Shown here piece after piece: positions 27,371 to 36,421 of a DNA stretch of 64,000 bases; position 1 is the stretch's first letter, and each line of letters starts with the position of its first letter. Under the pieces are notes generated by a model. It saw nothing but the letters and a program-made list of their open reading frames with translations. It was not told where the DNA came from and made no database searches. Position numbers and translations under genes: made by a program. The DNA comes from Mycolicibacterium iranicum (lineage in GTDB: Bacteria; Actinomycetota; Actinomycetes; Mycobacteriales; Mycobacteriaceae), in the NCBI RefSeq assembly GCF_014190915.1, contig NZ_JACHVU010000003.1, positions 1 through 64,000 on the forward strand, read 5' to 3'.

Positions 27371-28882
27371 TTGGCGCGAACTGTTCTGGTCACGGTGACA
27401 GACACGGTTGACACTGCCCGTACGGCAAACACACTTGTCAGCGGGGGATTGCCGGAAGTAGCTCCGGTCGAGGTTGTTCAGCTACATAAACGCAGGGCCT
27501 GGGTACCGTTCGCCAGTGCTCTGACCGATGTGACGACGGCATCGCTCTCGGTGGCCCTGGGGATGACCTGGGCCACGAGTCAGGATCTCGCGCTGCCGCC
27601 GATCTGGATGCTGTGCTTCTTCGCGCCGACCATCGTCGGGCTTGCGGCGATCCGCGGCATGTACAGGCCGACCCTGCGCCGCACGTTCCTCGACGAACTG
27701 CCGGCCATCGAGGCCATCACCGCCTTCGCGGCGATGCTGCTGCTCAGTGGCCTGGTCCTCAACACCAGCATCGACGCGCCGCGGGGGCCCGCCGTGGCCA
27801 GGATGTGGATGGTGGCGGCCATTCTGGTCCCGCTCGGTCGCCTGTTCTGGATCCTGGTCAAGAACCACTACTACCGGCACGACCGCCTGATCTCTCCGAC
27901 CTTGATCGTCGGCAACGGGCGCGTGGCCGCCAAGGTCGTGGACCGGTTGAACATCACCCCCGAGTACGGCCTGCGCCCCATCGGCCTCATCGACGACGAG
28001 CTGCCGCACATGGGTATCGACCGCGATCAGCCGGCGACGATCCCGTACCTGGGCAAGCTCGAAGCGCTCGACGAGGTCGTCGCCAAGACCGGCGCGGAAT
28101 GTCTGGTGGTCGCCTTTTCCCGCACCCGCGACGAAGCGATCACCGCCGCGGTGCGGGTCGCGCACCAACGTGGCATGCGGGTGTGGATCGTGCCCCGCAT
28201 CTTCGACACCATCGGGGTGCACGCACGCATCGACCACATCGGGGGACTGCCGCTGATCGCGGTGCCGGCGACGAATCCGCGCAGCTGGCAGTTCGCGGCC
28301 AAGCACATCTCCGACCGGATGGTCGCAGCCATCGGGTTGGTGCTCATCTCTCCGCTGTTCCTGACCTTGATGCTGCTGGTGCGGCTGAGTTCGCCGGGTC
28401 CCATCTTCTTCAGCCAGCCGCGGATAGGGCGCGACGGCAAGGAGTTCGGCTGCCTGAAGTTCCGGTCCATGCGCGCACCGCGCGCCTCCGATGCCGCGTT
28501 CGAGCGCAGCGCCGACTCGGCGCCCGGCGGCGTCGAAGGCGTGGACCGCCGCACGCGGATCGGCAAGATCATGCGGTCGACGTCCATGGATGAACTGCCT
28601 CAGCTGCTCAATGTCATCCGGGGCCACATGAGCCTGGTCGGTCCGCGCCCCGAGCGGCCCGAGTACGTCGACCTGTTCAACGTCCAGATCGCGCGCTACG
28701 GCGATCGCCACCGCGTCAAGGCCGGTATCACCGGTTGGGCTCAGGTGCACGGTCTGCGCGGCCAGACCTCGATCGCCGACCGTGCCGAGTGGGACAACTT
28801 CTACATCGAGAACTGGTCGCTGTGGCTCGACTGGAAGATCCTGGCGATGACCGTCGGGGCGGTGCTGCGCCGAGCCGAGTGA
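27371..28882 (+). CDS. Polyprenyl-phosphate sugar phosphotransferase (WbaP/PssY-like)
   Basis: Membrane enzyme of about 503 aa that would transfer a sugar-1-phosphate from a nucleotide sugar to undecaprenyl or decaprenyl phosphate, the first step of a polysaccharide. It has four N-terminal membrane helices, a CoA-binding-like Rossmann middle (SPTLIVGNGRVAAKVV) and the C-terminal bacterial sugar transferase domain with KFRSMR, STSMDELPQLLNV and LVGPRPERPEY. The start is uncertain: TTG at 27371 or GTG at 27395, neither with a clear ribosome-binding site. No glycosyltransferase or polymer genes are adjacent, so it is an orphan. Confidence 0.85.
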   Translation: MARTVLVTVTDTVDTARTANTLVSGGLPEVAPVEVVQLHKRRAWVPFASALTDVTTASLSVALGMTWATSQDLALPPIWMLCFFAPTIVGLAAIRGMYRPTLRRTFLDELPAIEAITAFAAMLLLSGLVLNTSIDAPRGPAVARMWMVAAILVPLGRLFWILVKNHYYRHDRLISPTLIVGNGRVAAKVVDRLNITPEYGLRPIGLIDDELPHMGIDRDQPATIPYLGKLEALDEVVAKTGAECLVVAFSRTRDEAITAAVRVAHQRGMRVWIVPRIFDTIGVHARIDHIGGLPLIAVPATNPRSWQFAAKHISDRMVAAIGLVLISPLFLTLMLLVRLSSPGPIFFSQPRIGRDGKEFGCLKFRSMRAPRASDAAFERSADSAPGGVEGVDRRTRIGKIMRSTSMDELPQLLNVIRGHMSLVGPRPERPEYVDLFNVQIARYGDRHRVKAGITGWAQVHGLRGQTSIADRAEWDNFYIENWSLWLDWKILAMTVGAVLRRAE

Positions 28883-28936
28883 ATCGGGCACGCCCGCTTC
28901 ACCGTTCGCAGCGGTACGCTTTGGTACCGTCGCGCC

Positions 28937-30340
28937 ATGGAACGCATCTCCGCCTTCGGTGACGACGCTCTGGGCGACCTCGACGCCACCGGCCTCGTCG
29001 ACGCACTGCGCGCCGGGACGGTCTCGAAGGCCGAGTTGATCGAGGCCTCCATCGCCAGGGTCGAGAAGGTCAATCCTTCGCTCAACGGGCTCGCTTACGA
29101 GGCGTTCGACCGCGCGAAGGCCCGTGCGGGGCGGCGCCGGCCCCACGGGGGCTTCTTCGACGGCGTGCCCTCGTTCCTGAAGGACAACGTCGCCGTGGCG
29201 GGCATGCCCACGATGAACGGCACCGACGCCTGGGACAAGGTGCCCGCGGCCGCCGACGGGGACCTTGCGCGGGCGTATCTCGCGACCGGCCTTGTGCCGC
29301 TGGGCAAGACGCAGATGTCGGAGTTCGGCTTCAGTGCCGCCGCCGAACATCCGCGCCTGGGCGCGGTGCGCAACCCGTGGAACACCGATCACACCGCCGG
29401 GGCGTCCTCGTCGGGGTCGGGGGCGTTCGTCGCGGCGGGTGTCGTGCCGATCGCCCATGCCAACGACGGCGGTGGTTCGATCAGGATTCCGGCGTCCTGC
29501 AACGGGCTTGTCGGTCTCAAGCCGTCGCGCGGCAGGCTCCCGCTGGACAGGGACATGCGTCAGATGCCGGTCCGCATCGTCGCCAACGGGGTGGTCACCC
29601 GATCGGTGCGCGACACCGCCGCCTTCTACCGCGAGATGGAGAAGGTGACCGCTGCTCCGAAGCTGCGGCCGATCGGAGACGTCACCGGACCTGGCGCGCA
29701 GCGTCTGCGCATCGCGGTGTGTACGCAGTCGATCACCCGCGAGGCGAGCCCCGAGGTCACCGAGCTGACGCTGTCCACCGCGGCCCTTCTCGAGCGACTC
29801 GGACACCGGATCACGGTGATCGACAACCCGGTTCCGGCGCGCTTCATGGACGACTTCCTGCTGTACTGGTCCTTCCTCGCCTTCGCGTTGGTGCGGGGTG
29901 GGCGCCGGACGTTCGGCCCGAGCTTCGATCGCGGCCGGCTGGACAACCTGACGCTCGGCCTGGAGACGTTCGCCGCCCGCAATCTGCACCGGGTGCCGCT
30001 CGCCACCGCACGGCTGGCGCGGACCCGCAGGATCACCGCACGCCTGCACGCCACCTACGACGTCGTGCTCATGCCGACCCTCGCCGACCCGCCACCGCGC
30101 GTCGGGCATCTCGATCCGACGGCGCCCTACGAGCAGATCATCGAGCGACTCGTCGACTGGGTCGCGTTCACCCCGCTGCAGAATGCGACCGGAGAGCCGG
30201 CCATCTCGCTGCCCCTGGCGCAGACCGCATCCGGGCTGCCCGTCGGCATGATGTTCGCGGCGGGCGTCGGGGAGGAGGCACGCCTGCTGCAGCTCGCCTT
30301 CGAACTCGAAGAGGCGCAACCGTGGGACCGGATCCGCTGA
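28937..30340 (+). CDS. Amidase (amidase signature family, AmiC-like)
   Basis: Amidase of 467 aa with the Ser-cisSer-Lys triad in conserved settings: Lys in FLKDNVAVAG, the Ser-rich GASSSGSGAF and the nucleophile-containing GGSIRIPASCNG. The substrate is not predictable; relatives act on aliphatic or aryl amides. ATG at 28937 lies 6 bp after TACCGT, a possible -10 for a leaderless message. It likely corresponds to M. tuberculosis amiC (Rv2888c). A large inverted repeat follows the stop. Confidence 0.9.
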   Translation: MERISAFGDDALGDLDATGLVDALRAGTVSKAELIEASIARVEKVNPSLNGLAYEAFDRAKARAGRRRPHGGFFDGVPSFLKDNVAVAGMPTMNGTDAWDKVPAAADGDLARAYLATGLVPLGKTQMSEFGFSAAAEHPRLGAVRNPWNTDHTAGASSSGSGAFVAAGVVPIAHANDGGGSIRIPASCNGLVGLKPSRGRLPLDRDMRQMPVRIVANGVVTRSVRDTAAFYREMEKVTAAPKLRPIGDVTGPGAQRLRIAVCTQSITREASPEVTELTLSTAALLERLGHRITVIDNPVPARFMDDFLLYWSFLAFALVRGGRRTFGPSFDRGRLDNLTLGLETFAARNLHRVPLATARLARTRRITARLHATYDVVLMPTLADPPPRVGHLDPTAPYEQIIERLVDWVAFTPLQNATGEPAISLPLAQTASGLPVGMMFAAGVGEEARLLQLAFELEEAQPWDRIR

Positions 30341-30349
30341 CCCCCCTTC

Positions 30350-30422
30350 GGCACCGCGAGCGCGCGTGTCTGCACGGCGACACGCGCTGTCCCGGTGGCA
30401 TTTTGAGCGCGCTCGCGGTGCC
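30350..30422. repeat. Nested inverted repeat after the amidase gene
   Basis: Outer 16-bp perfect arms (30350-30365 and 30407-30422, beginning GGCACCGCGAGCGCGC) enclose an inner hairpin with 9-bp arms GCGCGTGTC (30362-30370) and GACACGCGC (30379-30387). The two stems overlap by 4 bp, so they are alternatives. Located between convergent genes, it may work as a bidirectional terminator. Its left 24 bp recur in inverted orientation at 31042-31065. Confidence 0.75.
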
Positions 30423-30434
30423 CGAAGCGGCCGT

Positions 30435-30920
30435 TCAGGCCCTGCGGTCGGCCGATCGCAGCGGCAGGAACAACGCGAGCGAGACCAGCAGCAGAGCGCT
30501 CAGCGTGACGACGTTCAGGATCTGGTCGCGCGGGCTGTAGTGGTGCAGCATCTGCAGGTGCAGGATCAGGTGTAGCAGGTTGAACGCGCTTCACGTGCTC
30601 GCCGCGACGCGCACCAGCGTCGTGTTGGTGACATGGACGAAGGTAAGCACGCTGAGCACGGCCAGGCCGAGGAAGAACGCTCCGACATCCCGGACGAAGT
30701 GCTCGTTGTACGGCCCGAGCGGGGGCAGCCAACTCATGCCCAGGCCCGGGAACGTGTCGTACCAATGGCGGGCCGCGAAGAAAGCCCATCCGCCCGTGAC
30801 GATCCCCGTCGCCGCGAGAACACCGAGGAGGACTCGGTGCAGCGTCGTGTTCGCGGTGCCGTCACCCACGCCGGCGGCGGGTCGGATGCTGACGGTGGCA
30901 GGGTCCTCAGGTGCCGTCAT
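30435..30920 (-). pseudogene. Four-helix membrane protein gene interrupted by an in-frame TGA
   Basis: Translation from ATG 30920 gives 109 residues with two membrane helices (RVLLGVLAATGIVTGG and GAFFLGLAVLSVLTFVHV), then stops at TGA (30591-30593) inside what would be helix 3. The same frame continues open for 51 more codons, with further hydrophobic helices (AFNLLHLILHLQML and QILNVVTLSALLLVSLALFL), and ends at a second stop at 30435. A Trp codon (TGG) changed to TGA is the simplest explanation. It could also be a sequencing error. The function of the family is unknown to me. Confidence 0.7.
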
Positions 30921-31041
30921 GTGTGTGCTCCGTTCGTTCGGGCTCTTCTGTGTCGAAGGTAGGACGCGACGGAGGGCAGAAACGTGACAATGGCCGACGG
31001 CGAGGGCGCGCGAAATGCCGCGCGCGGCGGCGCGTCGGCGG

Positions 31042-31065
31042 GCAGACACGCGCGCTCGCGGTGCC
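31042..31065. repeat. Inverted copy of the 24-bp element at 30350
   Basis: This 24-bp sequence is the exact reverse complement of 30350-30373. The two copies flank the broken membrane protein gene about 670 bp apart. It may be a dispersed repetitive extragenic palindrome-type element of fast-growing mycobacteria. Confidence 0.75.
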
Positions 31066-31120
31066 CCCCGGGGGTCGCGGTGCCCTTCGGGACGCGGTGC
31101 CCCCGGGACGCGGTGCCGCC
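31057..31120. repeat. GC-rich tandem repeat upstream of the membrane protein gene
   Basis: Four degenerate head-to-tail units each beginning CGCGGTGCC, at 31057, 31076, 31093 and 31109 (spacing 19, 17 and 16 bp), usually followed by CCCGGGA or TTCGGGA. They lie between the MarR gene and the membrane protein gene. Confidence 0.7.
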
Positions 31121-31123
31121 GGG

Positions 31124-31540
31124 TCAGGCGAGGGCGGCCAGGATGCGGCGCAGCTCTCGTCGATCGCGTTCACCCAACGGAGCCAGCACATGGTCTTCGG
31201 CCTGCCGGATGCCGTCGTCGGTGCGCTTCAGCACCGCCCGGCCCGCCGCGGTGAGCTCGGCGGGTCGTGACCGGCCCGCTGAGACCTCGGCCGGACGGGA
31301 GACGAAGCCGCGGTCCTGCAGGCCGCGCACGACGATGTTCATCGCCTGCGGCGAGACCATGACGTCGCGCGCCAATTCGGCGTTCGAGCGGCCCGGGCTG
31401 CGCGACAGGATTCGCAGGCAGATGTATTGCGGGAAGGACAATTCGAGCGGTTCGAGCACGCGCGCGGTCACGTCTGCGCGCAGCGACGTCGCCAGCCGGT
31501 GCAGAAGATAGCCCAGTGGCTGCTCGTCGGATCCTGACAT
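31124..31540 (-). CDS. MarR family transcriptional regulator (Rv2887-like)
   Basis: Winged-helix repressor of 138 aa: the DNA-recognition part SNAELARDVMVSPQAMNIVV and the wing with GRSRPAELTAAGR are typical. Conserved start PLGYLLHRL and the position after amiC suggest orthology with M. tuberculosis Rv2887. ATG at 31540 is chosen because it starts directly at the conserved N-terminus; GTG/ATG/TTG codons further up (31549, 31564) lie in the operator. The gene diverges from a methyltransferase over two perfect palindromes, which implies autoregulation and control of that enzyme. Confidence 0.9.
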   Translation of the reverse strand: MSGSDEQPLGYLLHRLATSLRADVTARVLEPLELSFPQYICLRILSRSPGRSNAELARDVMVSPQAMNIVVRGLQDRGFVSRPAEVSAGRSRPAELTAAGRAVLKRTDDGIRQAEDHVLAPLGERDRRELRRILAALA

Positions 31541-31557
31541 GTCAACCATATTGACAT
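31539..31557. promoter_or_regulatory. MarR operator 1
   Basis: ATGTCAA-N5-TTGACAT, a perfect palindrome with 7-bp arms overlapping the MarR start codon. Its right arm TTGACA (31551-31556) is also an ideal -35 for the divergent methyltransferase gene, so binding would block both genes. Confidence 0.75.
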
Positions 31558-31558
31558 A

Positions 31559-32275
<717 letters not shown>

Positions 32276-32315
32276 CGCGCCGCGTTGCACCCATTCGCCC
32301 TCGGGGCCGCGAAGG

Positions 32316-32327
32316 TTTGGCAGGATT
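32316..32327 (+). promoter_or_regulatory. Likely pyrH promoter -10 region
   Basis: TTTGGCAGGATT followed by CCGTCTGCACGACGG. This resembles the element before rpsP and rplS. It lies 54 bp upstream of the pyrH start. Confidence 0.4.
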
Positions 32328-32380
32328 GAGGTCGGCCGTCTGCACGACGGCCTCCTCGTGTGCGGACCGGAAGGAGCCCG

Positions 32381-33127
32381 ATGGCAGACCCAACGGCCGA
32401 GCAGTCCTCTTCGTTCAGACCCGCCTACACCAGAGTGCTGCTCAAACTCGGTGGGGAGATGTTCGGCGGCGGGCAGGTCGGACTGGACCCCGACGTGGTC
32501 GCGCTGGTGGCCCGTCAGATCGCCGAGGTCGTGCGCAGCGGCGTGCAGGTCGCCGTGGTCATCGGAGGGGGCAACTTCTTCCGCGGGGCGCAATTGCAGC
32601 AGCGCGGCATGGAGCGGACCCGGTCGGACTACATGGGCATGCTGGGCACAGTGATGAACAGCCTTGCGCTGCAGGACTTCCTGCAGAAGGAAGGCATCGA
32701 CACCCGGGTGCAGACCGCTATCACGATGGGCCAGGTCGCCGAGCCTTACATTCCGCTGCGGGCGCAGCGTCACCTGGAAAAGGGCCGCGTGGTCATCTTC
32801 GGTGCCGGGATGGGCCTGCCCTACTTCTCGACCGACACCACGGCCGCGCAGCGCGCCCTGGAGATCGGCGCCGAGGTCGTGTTGATGGCCAAGGCGGTCG
32901 ACGGAGTGTTCACCGCGGACCCGCGCGTGCACCCGGACGCGAAGATGATCGCGACCATCACCCACCGCGAGGTCATCGACCGCGGGCTCGCCGTCGCCGA
33001 CGCCACCGCCTTCAGCTTGTGCATGGACAACGGGATGCCGATCCTGGTGTTCAACCTGCTCACCGATGGCAATATCGCTCGCGCGGTCGCAGGTGAGAAG
33101 ATCGGAACACTGGTCACGCCGACATGA
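32381..33127 (+). CDS. pyrH: Uridylate kinase
   Basis: UMP kinase of the amino-acid-kinase fold, 248 aa, making UDP for RNA, DNA and cell-wall precursors. Recognised segments: [11 protein letters not shown] near the start, [30 protein letters not shown] and [16 protein letters not shown] at 32381 is preceded by AAGGAG (32371-32376); a GTG at 32360 is less likely. It is followed by a repeat-rich 150-bp gap and frr. Confidence 0.96.
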   Translation: MADPTAEQSSSFRPAYTRVLLKLGGEMFGGGQVGLDPDVVALVARQIAEVVRSGVQVAVVIGGGNFFRGAQLQQRGMERTRSDYMGMLGTVMNSLALQDFLQKEGIDTRVQTAITMGQVAEPYIPLRAQRHLEKGRVVIFGAGMGLPYFSTDTTAAQRALEIGAEVVLMAKAVDGVFTADPRVHPDAKMIATITHREVIDRGLAVADATAFSLCMDNGMPILVFNLLTDGNIARAVAGEKIGTLVTPT

Positions 33128-33171
33128 GCGAGGCGCGGAGCAGGTGCGAAGGACGGGAGAGGTTGTTGTGA

Positions 33172-33270
33172 GGGGCGAGCGAAGCGACGGGGAATGTTCC
33201 AGGGGCGAGCGAAGCGACGGGGAAATGTTCCAGGGGCGACGGGGAATGTTCCAGGGGCGAGCGAAGGGGA
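33172..33270. repeat. 30-bp tandem repeat between pyrH and frr
   Basis: Direct repeats with unit starting GGGGCGAGCGAAGCGACGGG and ending GAATGTTCCA. Copy 1 is 33172-33201, copy 2 33202-33232 (one extra A), copy 3 33233-33253 (internal 9-bp loss) and a partial copy 33254-33270. The array ends 8 bp before the frr start and may affect its translation. Copies 1 and 2 differ by one base, which points to recent expansion. Confidence 0.85.
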
Positions 33271-33277
33271 TTACCCA

Positions 33278-33835
33278 GTGATCGATGAGACGCTCTTCGA
33301 TGCCGAGGAGAAGATGGAGAAAGCCGTGTCGGTGGCACGCGACGACCTGGCATCGATCCGCACCGGCCGCGCCAACCCCGCGATGTTCAACCGCATCAGC
33401 ATCGACTATTACGGCGCGCAGACCCCGATCACCCAGCTGTCGAGCATCAACGTGCCCGAGGCTCGGATGGTCGTCATCAAGCCCTACGAGGCCAACCAGC
33501 TCCGCAACATCGAGGATGCGATCCGCAACTCCGATCTGGGCGTGAACCCCACTAACGACGGCAACGTCATCCGGGTGTCGATCCCGCAGCTCACCGAGGA
33601 GCGCCGCCGCGACCTGGTCAAGCAGGCCAAGTCCAAGGGTGAGGACGCGAAGGTCTCGGTGCGCAACATCCGGCGCAAGGCGATGGACGAGCTCGCCCGC
33701 ATCAAGAAGGACGGCGATGCCGGCGAGGACGAGGTGACTCGCGCCGAGAAAGACCTCGACAAGAGCACCCACCAGTACACCAGCCAGATCGACGACATCG
33801 TCAAGCACAAAGAAGGCGAGCTGCTGGAGGTCTGA
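33278..33835 (+). CDS. frr: Ribosome recycling factor
   Basis: 185-residue factor that splits post-termination ribosomes with EF-G. It begins [17 protein letters not shown], contains the [10 protein letters not shown] and [12 protein letters not shown] segments and the RRDLVKQAK helix; the length matches the family exactly. GTG at 33278 is selected on this basis, since the upstream open frame encodes the tandem repeat. The GGGGA in the repeat end (33266-33270) may serve as ribosome-binding site. cdsA starts 2 bp after its stop. Confidence 0.96.
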   Translation: MIDETLFDAEEKMEKAVSVARDDLASIRTGRANPAMFNRISIDYYGAQTPITQLSSINVPEARMVVIKPYEANQLRNIEDAIRNSDLGVNPTNDGNVIRVSIPQLTEERRRDLVKQAKSKGEDAKVSVRNIRRKAMDELARIKKDGDAGEDEVTRAEKDLDKSTHQYTSQIDDIVKHKEGELLEV

Positions 33836-33837
33836 GG

Positions 33838-34728
33838 TTGACCGATCAGCAATCGATTCCCGTGGCAGAAGAGCCGGTCCGAGAACCGCAGAACAAGACC
33901 GCCGAGAAGTCGGGGCGTGCCGGACGTAACCTGCCCGCCGCGATCGCGGTGGGCGTGGCGCTGGGCGCGTCGCTGATCGCCGTCCTCATCTTCGTCCCGA
34001 AGGTGTGGGTCGCGGTCGTCGCCGTCGCGATGGCGGTGGCGACCCACGAGGTGGTGCGCCGGCTTCGTGAGAGCGGTTTCTCCATCCCGGTGATCCCGCT
34101 GCTGGTCGGCGGACAGGCGATGATCTGGCTGACGTGGCCGTTCGGCACGACCGGCGCGCTGGGAGCGTTCGGCGGCACCGTCGTGGTCTGCATGATCTGG
34201 CGACTGGTGTCGGGCGGGCTGTCCACCGCGCCGCAGAACTACCTGCGCGACATGGCCACCACGGTGTTCCTGGCCGCATGGGTCCCGCTGTTCGGCAGCT
34301 TCGGCGCCCTGCTCATCTATCCCGAGGACGGCGCAGGCCGGGTCTTCTGCCTGATGCTCGGCGTCGTCGCCTCCGACGTGGGCGGTTACACCGCCGGCGT
34401 GCTGTTCGGGAAGCATCCGATGGCGCCGGCGATCAGCCCGAAGAAGTCCTGGGAGGGGCTGGGCGGGTCGCTGGTCCTCGGCATCGTGGTGTCGTCACTG
34501 GCCGTGTCCTTCCTGACCGACAACCCGTGGTGGGTCGGTGTGCCGCTGGGCGTGATGCTCGTCATCACGGGGACCCTGGGCGATCTGGTCGAGTCCCAGG
34601 TCAAGCGCGACCTCGGCATCAAGGACATGGGCACGCTGCTGCCGGGCCACGGCGGGTTGATGGACCGTCTGGATTCGGTCCTGCCGTCGGCGGTGGCGAC
34701 GTGGATCGTGCTGACCCTGCTGGCCTGA
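33838..34728 (+). CDS. cdsA: Phosphatidate cytidylyltransferase
   Basis: Multi-pass membrane enzyme of 296 aa that forms CDP-diacylglycerol, the precursor of phosphatidylinositol, cardiolipin and PIMs. It has about eight helices and the CDS signature near the C-terminus (SQVKRDLGIKDMGTLLPGHG, with GLMDRLDS next). TTG at 33838 lies 2 bp after frr, so translation is likely coupled. Confidence 0.94.
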   Translation: MTDQQSIPVAEEPVREPQNKTAEKSGRAGRNLPAAIAVGVALGASLIAVLIFVPKVWVAVVAVAMAVATHEVVRRLRESGFSIPVIPLLVGGQAMIWLTWPFGTTGALGAFGGTVVVCMIWRLVSGGLSTAPQNYLRDMATTVFLAAWVPLFGSFGALLIYPEDGAGRVFCLMLGVVASDVGGYTAGVLFGKHPMAPAISPKKSWEGLGGSLVLGIVVSSLAVSFLTDNPWWVGVPLGVMLVITGTLGDLVESQVKRDLGIKDMGTLLPGHGGLMDRLDSVLPSAVATWIVLTLLA

Positions 34729-34815
34729 CGCCCGACCGGTGCAGGTGGGGCCTGCACATCGCAGGGGAGACGTACCACACGTGCACGCTCGCTGATTCGG
34801 GCGCCACCGCCGGAA

Positions 34816-35997
34816 GTGACACAATGGCAGGTGCCCATGACTGGATCCGTCCCCGCACTTCCACTCGTCTTCGATCCGCCGCGCCGCGCGATGCCGCCGC
34901 GGCATTTCGCCGATCTCGACGAGGCCGGCCGCGCGGAGGCCGTCGCGGAGCTGGGCCTGCCGGCCTTCCGCGCCAAGCAGCTGGCCAACCAGTACTACGG
35001 CAGGCTGATCGCCGATCCGGCGCAGATGACCGATCTTCCCGCCGCGATGCGCGGGCAGGTCGGCGAAGCGCTGTTCCCCAGCCTGCTGACGGCGCTGCGC
35101 GAGATCGAGTGCGACGCCGGTGAGACCCGCAAGGTGCTGTGGCGCGCCGGCGATGCCACGACCTTCGAATCGGTGCTGATGCGCTACAGCGACCGCAACA
35201 CCGTGTGCATCTCCTCGCAGGCGGGCTGCGGCATGGCGTGTCCGTTCTGCGCGACGGGCCAGGGCGGGCTCAAGCGGAACCTGTCGACCGCCGAGATCCT
35301 TGAGCAGGTGCGCGCGGCGAGCGCCGAGCTGCGCGACCGGGACTCCAGTCCGATTGCGGGCTCCGCCCGCGGCGAACCGACCGCGGGGTCCGCCCGGGCG
35401 GGACGGCTGTCGAACATCGTGTTCATGGGGATGGGCGAGCCGCTGGCCAACTACAACCGCGTCGTCGCCGCGGTGCGACGGATCACCGCGGCGCCGCCGA
35501 ACGGGTTCGGCATCTCCGCGCGGTCGGTGACGGTGTCGACGGTCGGGCTGGTGCCGGCGATCCGCAAGCTCGCCGACGAGAAGCTCAACGTGACGCTGGC
35601 GGTATCCCTACACACCCCCGACGACGAGCTGCGCGACACGCTGGTCCCGGTCAACAACCGGTGGAAGGTCTCCGAGGTGCTCGACGCGGCGCGCTACTAC
35701 GCCGACGTGACCGGCCGGCGTGTGTCGATCGAGTACGCGTTGATCCGCGACGTGAACGACCAGCCCTGGCGCGCTGACCTTCTCGGTAAAAAGCTGCACG
35801 GCGCGCTCGGCCCGCTGGTGCACGTCAACCTCATCCCGCTGAACCCGACGCCGGGAAGTGAATGGGACGCCAGCCCCAAGCCCGTCGAGCGCGAATTCGT
35901 CCGCCGCGTCCGGGAGCGCGGTGTCTCGTGCACCGTGCGTGACACACGCGGCCGCGAAATCGCCGCTGCCTGCGGGCAATTGGCCGCCGAAGGCTGA
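34816..35997 (+). CDS. rlmN: Dual-specificity 23S rRNA/tRNA (adenine-C2) methyltransferase RlmN
   Basis: Radical-SAM enzyme of 393 aa that methylates A2503 of 23S rRNA and A37 of some tRNAs. The 4Fe-4S Cys residues are 138, 142 and 145 in CGMACPFC, and the C-terminal catalytic Cys is in [11 protein letters not shown]. Between AELRDRD and [14 protein letters not shown] there is an extra stretch of about 20 residues (177-196) with AGSAR repeated twice. GTG at 34816 or ATG at 34837 may be the start. Last gene of the core operon before the island. Confidence 0.94.
   Translation: MTQWQVPMTGSVPALPLVFDPPRRAMPPRHFADLDEAGRAEAVAELGLPAFRAKQLANQYYGRLIADPAQMTDLPAAMRGQVGEALFPSLLTALREIECDAGETRKVLWRAGDATTFESVLMRYSDRNTVCISSQAGCGMACPFCATGQGGLKRNLSTAEILEQVRAASAELRDRDSSPIAGSARGEPTAGSARAGRLSNIVFMGMGEPLANYNRVVAAVRRITAAPPNGFGISARSVTVSTVGLVPAIRKLADEKLNVTLAVSLHTPDDELRDTLVPVNNRWKVSEVLDAARYYADVTGRRVSIEYALIRDVNDQPWRADLLGKKLHGALGPLVHVNLIPLNPTPGSEWDASPKPVEREFVRRVRERGVSCTVRDTRGREIAAACGQLAAEG
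35356..35370. repeat. Hairpin inside the rlmN insertion
   Basis: GCGGGC-TCC-GCCCGC, a perfect 6-bp stem within the extra 20-codon segment of rlmN. A related sequence (GCGGGGTCCGCCCG) follows at about 35383. The two encode the repeated AGSAR peptides. Confidence 0.7.
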
Positions 35998-36001
35998 CAC
36001 C

Positions 36002-36421
36002 TCAGGGTCGTCCGACGAACCAGACGTTCTCTTCGCGAAGGTGCCGGCTGCGCCATCCGTCGGGCGTGCGCACCATGTCGTGGTGGTAGTAGCCGCCGCA
36101 ACAACTCTGCTGCGGCATCCCGGGCAACTGCATGGGGTTGTAGAACATCGCCCGCACCGCGGCGGTGTCTCCGGCGATGTCGCACTCGACGTTGGTGATG
36201 TAGTGCATGCTCCACGGCAGCGTCTCGAACCCGGCGGCAAGCCACGCCGTCACCTCGTCTCGGCTTCCCGCCGCGGCGCCGGCCGACGAGTAGTCGATGT
36301 GGGCGTCGTCGGTGAACACCGAGCGGTACAGATCCCAGTCCTTCGTGTCGACCGCACGGGCGTATCTGCTCAGCAGCGCCCGGATTTCCAGCTCGTCGGA
36401 CACGCGCGTGACGTCGGTCAT
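36002..36421 (-). CDS. SnoaL-like/NTF2-fold protein
   Basis: 139-residue protein with LLSRYARAVDTKDWDLYRS and VFTDDAHIDYSSAG, closely similar to its neighbour at 36418 and to the gene at 5194. The reaction is unknown; family members include dehydratases, isomerases and epoxide hydrolases. ATG at 36421 overlaps the stop of the upstream SnoaL gene (ATGA), and the three genes aldehyde dehydrogenase-SnoaL-SnoaL form one operon. It converges on rlmN with a 4-bp gap, marking the left edge of the island. Confidence 0.82.
   Translation of the reverse strand: MTDVTRVSDELEIRALLSRYARAVDTKDWDLYRSVFTDDAHIDYSSAGAAAGSRDEVTAWLAAGFETLPWSMHYITNVECDIAGDTAAVRAMFYNPMQLPGMPQQSCCGGYYHHDMVRTPDGWRSRHLREENVWFVGRP

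Noticed and set aside
27482..30319. 945-codon open frame on the minus strand opposite the sugar transferase and amidase
   Set aside because: The plus-strand genes have complete family motifs; the antisense translation has none.
30591..30593. TGA as a selenocysteine codon in the membrane protein
   Set aside because: It lies in a hydrophobic helix, no selenoprotein family fits, and no selenocysteine insertion element or selenium genes are evident; nonsense mutation or sequencing error is simpler.
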